Positions 36,323-44,242 of a DNA stretch of 64,000 nt are shown piece by piece. The stretch comes from Bacteroidales bacterium (GTDB lineage: Bacteria; Bacteroidota; Bacteroidia; Bacteroidales; UBA932). The position numbers were made by a program, and so were the translations under genes. The notes under the pieces were generated by a model, which saw nothing but the letters and a program-made list of their open reading frames with translations, was not told the DNA's origin and made no database searches. The stretch is taken from positions 1-64,000 of the forward strand of contig JAFYYM010000090.1 of assembly GCA_017557535.1 (NCBI GenBank), in the 5' to 3' direction. Within the stretch, counting starts at the first letter, position 1; each line of letters begins with the position of its first letter.

Positions 36323-38521
36323 ATGGTGCCAAAAACCACTCTCCGCTTGTTCCCGGCCGTTCTTCTCGCCGCGGCGCTGCTTTTCTCATGCAGCACGACC
36401 CGTGTCCTGGAGGACGGGGAGTTCCGTCTCGCCAGGAATGAGGTAAAGATCAATGGCGACAAGAGTTTCAACTCAAAGGAGGTGGACAAGTACATCCAGC
36501 AGAAGGCCAACAGCTATATCATATTCGGCTGGAACCCATTCCTCAATTTTTACAATCTCTCCGGCAGGGACACAAGCAAATTCGCCAACAAGGTGATCAG
36601 GAAGATAGGTGTTGCCCCTGTAGTTTATGAATCATCCACGGTGGAGGCCTCTGTGGCCAACATCGGCCGGCATATGGAGTACCTCGGCTATTACAACTCC
36701 GGAGTTGATAGTGACGTGCGTGTATCCGGCAAGAAGGTTACCGTCACGTACACGGTAACCCCCGGAAAAAGGTATAAGATCGGCAAGATCACATATTCGG
36801 TCCCGGATGGTGCCTTCGGGGAGGATTTCATGGCCGACACACTCAACCTGTCCATCAAGCCGGGAGACTACCTCTCCGAGGCCAGTTTGGAAGAAGAGAC
36901 CGAACGCTCAGCGTCATGGATGAGAAGAAACGGATGGTTCGGCTTCACAAAGAACTATTATTCCTTCGAGGCCGACACATTGTCCAAAAGGGACACGGCC
37001 GATCTCGAGATGATAATCCGCGAATACACCAGGAACCAGAGCGCGGAGAGCGCCAAGCCATTCAGGAAGTATTCCATTGGTGATGTATCCATATCCTGGG
37101 ACAAGGAACTCGCTTTCAACAAGAGGATTCTCCGGGACATGAACACCATACGCCCCGGAGCGCTTTACAACGAGAGGGAAGTGAACAACACCTATTCCCG
37201 CATGTCAGCCCTGAAAGTATTCAGCGGAGTCAACATAACCCTCAGTCCAAGGGATTCCGCAGATATCGTGGATTGCGGGATTCTTCTGTCCCCATCCAAA
37301 ACCCAAGGGTTCAAAATCAACTTGGAGGCTTCGACCAACTCCAACAGCTTGATTAGTTACTCGCCTCAAATCAGCTATTTCCATAAGAATATCTTCCACG
37401 GGGGACAGTGGTTGAACCTCAGTTTCCTGGGCAATTTCCAGTATAAATACGACAACAGGGCCATCCATTCAAACGAGTTCGGTGTCTCGGCAGGGCTGAG
37501 TTTCCCGGAGTTTCTCGGTTTGCCCAACACATTGTTCAGAGGGCCTGACATCCCCCGCACAGAGGTCAACGCCTCTTTCATGTACCAGAATCGCCCGGAG
37601 TACACCAGGACCATGATTTCCACAGCATGGGGATATTCAGGATCCCTCTCGAGACGGAGATTCATGTACCAGTTGTACCCGCTCCAAGCCAAGATTGTCC
37701 GACTCCAGGATATGGACATATCTTTTATGGAGAGATTCATCGGCAACCAGTTCTTTTTCAACGCCTACATCGACCACTTTGACGTTGGATCGGGCGGTAT
37801 GGTCTATTACACTACCTGCACCGATGTCAATCCTAAGGTTTCATACAAGTATGTCAGATTCCAACTTGACGCGTCCGGAAATGTCCTGAGCCTGTTCAAC
37901 AGTGCCATGAAATCAGACCGGCACGGCCACAGGATGATTTGGGGGATACCATATTCGCAATATGTGCGCTCGGAGCTGACCCTGGGGAAAACGGTTTTCT
38001 TTGGTAGGGGAGACAACCAGGCGATAGCTTTCAGGCTCTTGGGAGGCTACAGCATAGCTTACGGCAATTCCTTCACAGTGCCTCTTGAGAAGCAGTTTTA
38101 CAGTGGGGGAGCCAGCAGCATGAGGGGATGGCAGGCTCGCACCCTTGGACCGGGACGCGCGATACCGGAAGAAGTCATGATCATTCCCAGCCAGACAGGA
38201 GACGTGAAACTTGAGGCTAACGCCGAATACCGGTTCCCCATGTTCTGGAAACTTCAGGGAGCGCTATTCCTTGATGCCGGAAACACCTGGTACGCAAAGG
38301 ATTGGGGTGATGATGGGTATATCGGCAGAGACTTTGCCAAGAGTATCGCCGCCAACTGGGGACTCGGAGCCAGGGTAGACCTCACATTCCTCGTTCTTCG
38401 AATTGACCTTGGCGTAAAACTATATGATCCGTCTATAGACGGAATAGGGTGGTACAGTCCCGAGGAATGGCGCAGGAAAGACTGTTACGCCCTCCATTTC
38501 GGTGTCGGTTATCCTTTCTAA
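36323..38521 (+). CDS. tamL: BamA/TamA-family outer-membrane lipoprotein (TamL-like)
   Basis: Outer-membrane assembly protein of the Omp85 family. The 732-aa protein starts with a lipoprotein signal peptide whose lipobox LLFSC places the lipidated Cys at 23, the feature that separates Bacteroidota TamL from ordinary TamA. POTRA-like repeats occupy about 40-330, and a C-terminal 16-strand barrel (about 340-732) contains the FYSGGASSMRGWQARTLGPG loop region typical of the family. A partner TamB is not in this window. The stop overlaps that of rlmD by 4 nt. Confidence 0.87.
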   Translation: MVPKTTLRLFPAVLLAAALLFSCSTTRVLEDGEFRLARNEVKINGDKSFNSKEVDKYIQQKANSYIIFGWNPFLNFYNLSGRDTSKFANKVIRKIGVAPVVYESSTVEASVANIGRHMEYLGYYNSGVDSDVRVSGKKVTVTYTVTPGKRYKIGKITYSVPDGAFGEDFMADTLNLSIKPGDYLSEASLEEETERSASWMRRNGWFGFTKNYYSFEADTLSKRDTADLEMIIREYTRNQSAESAKPFRKYSIGDVSISWDKELAFNKRILRDMNTIRPGALYNEREVNNTYSRMSALKVFSGVNITLSPRDSADIVDCGILLSPSKTQGFKINLEASTNSNSLISYSPQISYFHKNIFHGGQWLNLSFLGNFQYKYDNRAIHSNEFGVSAGLSFPEFLGLPNTLFRGPDIPRTEVNASFMYQNRPEYTRTMISTAWGYSGSLSRRRFMYQLYPLQAKIVRLQDMDISFMERFIGNQFFFNAYIDHFDVGSGGMVYYTTCTDVNPKVSYKYVRFQLDASGNVLSLFNSAMKSDRHGHRMIWGIPYSQYVRSELTLGKTVFFGRGDNQAIAFRLLGGYSIAYGNSFTVPLEKQFYSGGASSMRGWQARTLGPGRAIPEEVMIIPSQTGDVKLEANAEYRFPMFWKLQGALFLDAGNTWYAKDWGDDGYIGRDFAKSIAANWGLGARVDLTFLVLRIDLGVKLYDPSIDGIGWYSPEEWRRKDCYALHFGVGYPF

Positions 38522-39936
38522 CAGGCGTCTTCACGGATTCGCAGAGCGCAGACATTCTCCACATGCTGCGTGTGTGGGAACATGTCTACAGGCTGGACAG
38601 CGGTTATCTTATATTTCTCACATAGAATCGCCAGATCCCTGGCCTGAGACGCCGGATTGCAACTGACATACACTATCCTATCAGGAGCGGCGTCGAGAAT
38701 CACCTTAGCGACATCGGGATGGATTCCTGCCCTTGGCGGATCGAGTATTATCACATCAGGATGCCCATGGGCCTCAATGAAAGAGGGGACAAGCACATCT
38801 TTCATGTCTCCAGCGAAGAACTCGCAATTGGTGATACCATTGGCCGCCGCATTGGACTTCGCATCCTCAATGGCCTCTGGAACATATTCAATTCCAATGA
38901 CTTTCGCTGATCTCCCGGAGACAAATTGAGCGATGGTACCTGTACCGGTGTAGAGGTCATAAACCACCTCTTTGCCTGTGAGCTCGGCGAACTCCCGGGC
39001 AACGGTGTACAACTTCAAAGCCTGCCCCGAATTGGTCTGGTAGAATGACTTCGCACCTATCCTGAAGGTCAGTCCCTCCATAGTCTCACGGATGGTCTCA
39101 GAGCCTTTATAGAGAATACAATCCTGATCGCCAATTGAGTCATTTAACTTCTTGTTAATAACATAGTAAAGCGATGTTATCTGAGGGAACGCATCAGCAA
39201 GCGAGTCGAGCATCGACTCACGCGCTTCACGATCCTCATGGAAGAAGCACAGGATAACCATCAGATCTCCGGTATCCGTCGTTCTGATAAACATATTCCT
39301 TATGAAACCCTCATTGGCCCTTATATCAAAAAACTTAAGGCCGTGCTCGACAGCGTAACGCTTGCAAAACAGGCGAATCTCATTGGATGGATCTTTCTGG
39401 AGATAACAGTGGTCTATGTCCAGGACTTTATCGAAGAACTTGCCCACATGGAATCCAAGACCAACCCTATCCTCGACAGGGACGGAATCAGGATCCTCGC
39501 CCCATTTAAGCCATCGTTTTGATGAATATGTGAATTCCAGTTTGTTGCGATAATAAATCGTTTTATCTGAGGGGAGTGTGGGACGAATCTCTGGCACAGT
39601 CAAATGGCCCAACCTAACTAATTGATCTTCAACTTGTTTACGCTTAGCCTCAAGCTGCTGGGAATAGGGGAGAGGCTGCCATTTACAGCCGCCACAAGTG
39701 CCGAAATGACTGCAAAAAGGCTCTAGCCGATCCTTTGATGGTGTCACGATCTTACTGATGAATCCCTCGTAGTAGTTGTGATATTTCCGTGTCAGCCTGA
39801 TATCCACGACATCTCCGGGAACGGCGAAAGGAACGAACACGACCGCGCCATTCCAATGAGCCAAAGCTTTGCCCTCAGCAGCACATGACTCGATAGTGAC
39901 GTTTTCGATTATCTGATCAACTCTTTTACGTGACAT
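38518..39936 (-). CDS. rlmD: 23S rRNA (uracil-C5)-methyltransferase, RlmD/RumA family
   Basis: Methylates a uridine in 23S rRNA (U1939 in E. coli) using SAM. The 472 aa show an N-terminal TRAM domain (1-65), a [4Fe-4S] Cys cluster (Cys75, Cys81, Cys84 and a later Cys near 178), a SAM-binding fold (VYDLYTGTGTIAQF) and the catalytic motif VSCNP near the C-terminus. RlmCD-type dual specificity is possible in organisms with one copy. Convergent with tamL, overlapping stops. Confidence 0.93.
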   Translation of the reverse strand: MSRKRVDQIIENVTIESCAAEGKALAHWNGAVVFVPFAVPGDVVDIRLTRKYHNYYEGFISKIVTPSKDRLEPFCSHFGTCGGCKWQPLPYSQQLEAKRKQVEDQLVRLGHLTVPEIRPTLPSDKTIYYRNKLEFTYSSKRWLKWGEDPDSVPVEDRVGLGFHVGKFFDKVLDIDHCYLQKDPSNEIRLFCKRYAVEHGLKFFDIRANEGFIRNMFIRTTDTGDLMVILCFFHEDREARESMLDSLADAFPQITSLYYVINKKLNDSIGDQDCILYKGSETIRETMEGLTFRIGAKSFYQTNSGQALKLYTVAREFAELTGKEVVYDLYTGTGTIAQFVSGRSAKVIGIEYVPEAIEDAKSNAAANGITNCEFFAGDMKDVLVPSFIEAHGHPDVIILDPPRAGIHPDVAKVILDAAPDRIVYVSCNPASQARDLAILCEKYKITAVQPVDMFPHTQHVENVCALRIREDAC

Positions 39937-39971
39937 TTTCTAAACAATTAACGGCAGGGGACTTTTACCTA

Positions 39972-40001
39972 TACACAACTTAACATAATATAAATTGTGT
40001 A
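39972..40001. repeat. Inverted repeat between flavodiiron and rlmD genes
   Basis: TACACAA (39972-39978) and TTGTGTA (39995-40001) are perfect inverted copies 16 bp apart, in an AT-rich 74-bp gap. No T-run follows on the minus strand, so a regulator site for rlmD or a weak hairpin is more likely than an intrinsic terminator. Confidence 0.4.
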
Positions 40002-40010
40002 ACAAAAGTG

Positions 40011-41168
40011 CTAAAGTAGGGAAGCGATGGCTTCAGCGTCAAATTTTGATTTCGAATAACCTTGTCTAAATGTGATTCCCTCACTCAAAATCTCGAATCC
40101 AGCCGCTGCGGCCATCTCATTCAGCAACTTAACACTCGCTGCCGCCCAAGTAAACGATCCGAATGCCAGGAATCGTCTTCCCTTGACCATCCTGTCACAT
40201 ATTCCTTGCATTAACTGCCTGACAGGAGGAAAAATTCCATTATTATATGTCGGCGACCCGAGAATCACTGTGTCATACTTAAACACGTCTCTTAAAGCGA
40301 ATGAATAATCTTCTTCCGTAAGATTATGTACAGCGCACGGAATTCCTTTCGCCTTAATTGCCTCAGCGAGCTCCAGAGCCGCTCTCTCTGTGTTGCCGTA
40401 CATCGATCCGTAAGCCAGGCAGACTCCTCGGTCGGCGTCATAACGGCTTAGCCTGTCGTACAAGGCTACGACCTGGGAAATCGATTGTTCCCAAACAGGA
40501 CCATGAGTTGAGCATATCCGCTTGATTTCCAGTCCGTTAAGCTTCTTCAAAGCCGCCTGTACAGGGCTGCCATATTTACCTACAATACTGGCATAATACC
40601 GCGTCATCTCGTCTTGATAATCAGCAAAAGTACTTGATTTTGAGTCAATTACATCTGCAGGCGCAGCCTTGAATGAGCCAAATGCGTCCCCACTGAACAA
40701 GGTATTCTCTTCAGTTGACCAAGTAACCATCGTCTCAGGCCAATGCACCATCGGAACCATGAAAAACTGGAGAGAGACCTCGCCGAGGGACAGAGACTCC
40801 CCTTCCTTAATGACCTTTATATTATCAATGATTCCCTGATATCCCTCGATCATCGGCACTGCCTTTGCGTTTGTGACTATCTGACATGCCGGATATTCCC
40901 TACGCACAGCAGCCTGTAGGGCGCTATGGTCGGGTTCCATGTGATTCACAATCAGGTAATCTATTGGACGATCACCAATCTCCGACTTGATATTGGCAAA
41001 AAACTCATCCGCGAACTGCGCGGCTGCCGTGTCAATAAGGGCCACCTTCTCGTCTACCACGAGATACGAGTTGTAACTCACTCCATATGGGAGCGGCCAC
41101 TGCCGCTCGAAAAGCTCCGTCTGATTGTCGTTCACTCCGACATAACGGATTCTCTCACTCAGTCTCAT
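40011..41168 (-). CDS. Flavodiiron protein (A-type flavoprotein, FprA family)
   Basis: Reduces O2 to water or NO to N2O, protecting anaerobes. The 385 aa contain an N-terminal metallo-beta-lactamase-like diiron domain with HMEPDH (76-81), His142 and Asp161, and a C-terminal flavodoxin domain (about 252-385) with FMN-binding AYGSMYGNTE. No rubredoxin domain is attached. O2 versus NO preference cannot be told. It diverges from rarA across a 158-bp gap and is 74 bp upstream of rlmD on the same strand. Confidence 0.94.
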   Translation of the reverse strand: MRLSERIRYVGVNDNQTELFERQWPLPYGVSYNSYLVVDEKVALIDTAAAQFADEFFANIKSEIGDRPIDYLIVNHMEPDHSALQAAVRREYPACQIVTNAKAVPMIEGYQGIIDNIKVIKEGESLSLGEVSLQFFMVPMVHWPETMVTWSTEENTLFSGDAFGSFKAAPADVIDSKSSTFADYQDEMTRYYASIVGKYGSPVQAALKKLNGLEIKRICSTHGPVWEQSISQVVALYDRLSRYDADRGVCLAYGSMYGNTERAALELAEAIKAKGIPCAVHNLTEEDYSFALRDVFKYDTVILGSPTYNNGIFPPVRQLMQGICDRMVKGRRFLAFGSFTWAAASVKLLNEMAAAAGFEILSEGITFRQGYSKSKFDAEAIASLL

Positions 41169-41191
41169 TCCTCTGTTTTCATTTAAGGTTA

Positions 41192-41201
41192 CGCGAATTT
41201 A
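41192..41201 (-). promoter_or_regulatory. Candidate flavodiiron -7 box (TAAATTCGCG)
   Basis: TTCG variant of TAnnTTTG on the minus strand, ending 23 nt upstream of the ATG. No TTG is seen at 19 bp. Confidence 0.35.
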
Positions 41202-41223
41202 CTAAACTTATTCCTCTTTTTGC

Positions 41224-41231
41224 TAAATTTG
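41224..41231 (+). promoter_or_regulatory. Candidate rarA -7 box (TAAATTTG)
   Basis: Exact TAnnTTTG match 95 nt upstream of rarA. The leader it would make contains both inverted repeats described next. Confidence 0.45.
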
Positions 41232-41235
41232 TGTC

Positions 41236-41292
41236 TGGCAGGGCTGCCAAAACGCCCCCAAAGGCCGTTAACAATAATGTTACCATTGTTAA
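41236..41292 (+). promoter_or_regulatory. Two inverted repeats in rarA upstream region
   Basis: TGGCAG-GG-CTGCCA (41236-41249) is a 14-bp palindrome placed at the predicted transcript start. TTAACAAT (41268-41275) and ATTGTTAA (41285-41292) are perfect inverted copies with a 9-bp spacer, followed by TTATTTTGTTTT. The first looks like an operator; the second could be an operator or a weak terminator-like hairpin. Confidence 0.45.
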
Positions 41293-41326
41293 TTATTTTG
41301 TTTTATTGATTGATTTATAATCAGTT

Positions 41327-42640
41327 ATGAATACTGATACAAATACAGCCCAAAGTACCATGCTCCCTCCCCTTCCGGAGCGAATGAGACCCCGCGAACT
41401 GTCCGAATACGTCGGTCAGAAGCATCTTGTGGGCGAAGGTTGCATACTTTGGAACATGATAACAAGCGGCAATCTGAGCTCGTTTATACTATGGGGCCCT
41501 CCAGGTGTCGGAAAGACCACACTCGCCGGCATCATAGCCTCTTCACTTAAGAGAGACTTTTACACATTGTCCGCTGTCAGCGCTGGAGTCAAAGATGTGC
41601 GTGAAGTCATTGACAGAGCCAAAGGCAGGTCAGTGTTCTCGCAAGGTGCTGCTCCTATCCTCTTCATCGACGAGATCCATCGTTTCAACAAGTCTCAGCA
41701 AGATGCCCTGCTCGGAGCCGTCGAGAATGGTACTATCGTTCTGATCGGCGCCACGACAGAGAACCCCTCCTTCGAGGTGATCACTCCCCTTCTCTCCAGA
41801 TGCCAGGTATTCGTTCTCAAATCTCTCGAGGTGGAGGATCTCAAGATCCTGCTGGATCGGGCATTGAAAGAGGATGTGCTTCTGAAAGAAAAAGATATAG
41901 AGGTCAAGGAGAGCGAGGCACTATTCAGATACAGCGGTGGTGATGCTCGGAAGTTATTGAATATCTTGGAGATAGTTGTCGATTCTTTCGCCGGGAAAGC
42001 GGGACCTATCGTGATTGACAACAAGATTGTGACCGACTGTGTGCAAGAGAATATCGCCATCTACGACAAGGACGGTGAGATGCATTTTGACATCATCTCG
42101 GCTTTTATCAAGTCTATACGGGGTTCAGACCCCAACGCCGCTGTCTACTATCTGGCAAGAATGCTTGACGGTGGTGAGGATCCGCTTTTCATCGCCAGAA
42201 GGCTCTGCCTGTCTGCTACGGAGGATGTGGGGCTAGCGAATCCAAACGCCCTTCTTCTCGCTAACGCATGTTTCCAAGTTGTTCATCAGATAGGCATGCC
42301 AGAGGCCAGGATCCCACTTGCCGAAGTCACGGTCTACCTTGCGAGCTCTCCTAAAAGTAACGCATCGTATCTAGCTGTAGAAAAGGCACTTGCAAAAGTA
42401 AAGGAAGATCGCACGAAAGCGGTTCCCTTATACCTTAGAAACGCTCCGACAAAACTCATGGAAGACCTTGGATACGCCGATGGTTACAAATACGCGCATG
42501 ACTATCCTGGGCATTTCGTGGATCTGGAATTCATGCCGAAGGGGCTGGAAGGCACAGTCTTTTACGAACCGGCTCCCAACCCCCACGAGGACAGGCTCAA
42601 GGCATACCTCAAGTCCTGCTGGCCAAAATACTACCTCTAA
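41327..42640 (+). CDS. rarA: Replication-associated recombination protein RarA (MgsA)
   Basis: AAA+ ATPase acting at stalled replication forks. The 437 aa have the family start (PLPERMRPRELSEYVGQKHL), P-loop WGPPGVGKTT (56-65), Walker B LFIDEIHRF (near 113), sensor residues, and the C-terminal tetramerisation/MgsA domain ending RLKAYLKSCWPKYYL. Normal length. It is followed by the 307-bp C-rich spacer rather than an overlapping gene. Confidence 0.95.
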   Translation: MNTDTNTAQSTMLPPLPERMRPRELSEYVGQKHLVGEGCILWNMITSGNLSSFILWGPPGVGKTTLAGIIASSLKRDFYTLSAVSAGVKDVREVIDRAKGRSVFSQGAAPILFIDEIHRFNKSQQDALLGAVENGTIVLIGATTENPSFEVITPLLSRCQVFVLKSLEVEDLKILLDRALKEDVLLKEKDIEVKESEALFRYSGGDARKLLNILEIVVDSFAGKAGPIVIDNKIVTDCVQENIAIYDKDGEMHFDIISAFIKSIRGSDPNAAVYYLARMLDGGEDPLFIARRLCLSATEDVGLANPNALLLANACFQVVHQIGMPEARIPLAEVTVYLASSPKSNASYLAVEKALAKVKEDRTKAVPLYLRNAPTKLMEDLGYADGYKYAHDYPGHFVDLEFMPKGLEGTVFYEPAPNPHEDRLKAYLKSCWPKYYL

Positions 42641-42947
42641 AAACCTCTCCCAGGTTACCTTCGTCCGGTGGTGCTCCCCTCCGGTGTACATCGTGTCGAT
42701 GAGTTATCCCCTGTCGGAACTCCGTTCGCTTCGCTCACTCCGGCCCCTCCCAACGCCATCGTCGTCCTCGCTCCGCTCAGACTCGCTGTCGTCGGGCCCC
42801 TCCCCCTGCCCCTGTCCGGGGGTGGACAGGTCCTCCAGGGAAAACTCCTCGACACTTGACTTAGAAGGGTCGCTTAATGTCCGTTGACGTTCCCGAAGGG
42901 GGCCTAGGAGAACGGACGTTAAGTAATCCATAGAAGAGGATAAACTT
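42641..42947. other. C-rich hairpin spacer between rarA and cysteate synthase
   Basis: This gap holds no convincing gene. Read on the plus strand it is rich in C and poor in G: 42721-42780 has 30 C and 11 G, with many TC/CC steps, as in Rho-loading (rut) sites. It is followed by hairpins: CCTGTCC (42811-42817) with GGACAGG (42824-42830), and CTTAATGTCCGTT (42873-42885) with AACGGACGTTAAG (42911-42923), which match at 12 of 13 positions with one G-U. TAGAAG/CTTCTA (42931-42950) spans the cysteate synthase stop. No T-runs follow, so intrinsic termination is unlikely. Confidence 0.55.
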
Positions 42948-44231
42948 CTAGAAGAGGGTGTCTACGGAGGCGATGACTTCTTCGGCGGAAAGATCGGTGC
43001 TGAGGATGAGGTCGGGCTTCTTGAGCTCAAACCCCTTTCTGGTGGCATTGAGCATCCCCGCCCCCGTCACATTCAACATCACCGTCTCATCCTTCTTGAC
43101 AACCCCCTCATCCAGCGCCTTCTTCAATGCGGCTACAGCGGAAGCGGCGGCCGGGAATATGTCATATCCTTCAGTATTGAAGAATTGCAAAAGCCAGTAG
43201 ACGATGTCATCATTGGTGACCCTGAAGAAGTCTCCACCTGAGGCCTTCAGGACATCAAACATGCCTCCCGCAAGGCTGTAAGGAGGTTTCCTGTTGGAAA
43301 GGACCTTAGCTAAAATCACCTCGGCGTTCTTCCTTGAATCCTCTGCGCTGATCGGAACCAAATCCCTCGAGTCAGCCTTCCATGAATCATACATCAAAGT
43401 GTACGGAGCGTTCTGGACACAGTAGACTCTCATCTTGTTGGCACCGAAACGGCCATCCTTTTCCAATCTGCAAGCGTTCTCCCATGCGGCGATGGCACCA
43501 GTGCCGCTTCCTACCGCCTGGAAATAAGCGTCGGGAATGCGCCCTATAGCCTCTACAGCGCTAAGGATAGTGGTACCCATACCGTCTCTGCGGGCGACGT
43601 TCTTGGCACCGCCCTCAGCCATATAGCGGGAATCCTTGCAAAGCTTCTCCCCAAGGGCGATAGCATCATAATAATCTGTACCGTGCGGAGTGGCCACAAC
43701 CTTCACGCAAGGCTTGAGGCGCCTAGTGAACCACAGGTCGGAGATGTTATCATTCGGAATACAAATCACTATCGGAATGTCGTTGTCTGAGCAAACACGA
43801 GCGAAAGCCCTCGCGGTATTACCGGCAGACTGAACCACGAGGATATGCTTGTCGTTCTTCGGGAGCCTCGCGCAGACTGAGAAAGCCTCCGTCTCCTTAA
43901 AGGAACCTGTCTCCATCTTCGCACCTCTCTTAGGGACATACCCGGAAAGGGTGATATAGAGGTTATCCATGCCCAGCAGGTCAGCCAGTCCCTTGCTATG
44001 GTAAGTCACAGGAGCGTGGGATTTCCTGAGAGTTCTTTTGATAGGAAGCCATTCCGCATACCTGTAAAGTCCTTTCAAGTCATCCCTGGGAGTGAATTTC
44101 TCATTGGCGTAAACAGCCCGCACCAGCGATGGAGAAGGTGCCTGGGGATCAGCGAGAGTCCAACCGGCATCTTCGAAGATCCTGCCGGTGCCAACATTCA
44201 TCAGCTTGTAATCTGTACCTTGGAATTTCAT
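42948..44231 (-). CDS. Cysteate synthase-like PLP enzyme (threonine synthase fold)
   Basis: A 427-aa fold-type II PLP enzyme. Predicted reaction: O-phospho-L-serine plus sulfite to L-cysteate, the precursor of capnine sulfonolipids in Bacteroidota and of coenzyme M in some archaea. The PLP lysine is Lys112 in GSFKETEAF. Features I recall from the cysteate synthase family are present: YRYAEWLPI, LYITLSGYVPKRGA, SAGNTARAFARV, EGGAKNVARRDGMGT and YFQAVGSGTGAIAAWE. True threonine synthases usually read GSFKDR. Archaeal-type members have Cys before SFK; here it is Gly. Last of the queA-acyltransferase-antiporter unit. Threonine synthase activity cannot be excluded. Confidence 0.75.
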   Translation of the reverse strand: MKFQGTDYKLMNVGTGRIFEDAGWTLADPQAPSPSLVRAVYANEKFTPRDDLKGLYRYAEWLPIKRTLRKSHAPVTYHSKGLADLLGMDNLYITLSGYVPKRGAKMETGSFKETEAFSVCARLPKNDKHILVVQSAGNTARAFARVCSDNDIPIVICIPNDNISDLWFTRRLKPCVKVVATPHGTDYYDAIALGEKLCKDSRYMAEGGAKNVARRDGMGTTILSAVEAIGRIPDAYFQAVGSGTGAIAAWENACRLEKDGRFGANKMRVYCVQNAPYTLMYDSWKADSRDLVPISAEDSRKNAEVILAKVLSNRKPPYSLAGGMFDVLKASGGDFFRVTNDDIVYWLLQFFNTEGYDIFPAAASAVAALKKALDEGVVKKDETVMLNVTGAGMLNATRKGFELKKPDLILSTDLSAEEVIASVDTLF

Positions 44232-44242
44232 ATAATTGCGAT

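Noticed and set aside
42468-42887. Plus-strand frame running from inside rarA into the C-rich spacer, plus several short frames in the spacer
   Set aside because: Composition-driven: Pro/Ser/Leu-rich translations in a C-rich stretch, no ribosome binding site, no domain.
42948-44231. Simple threonine synthase call
   Set aside because: SFKE rather than SFKDR and several cysteate-synthase-type blocks; kept only as an alternative.
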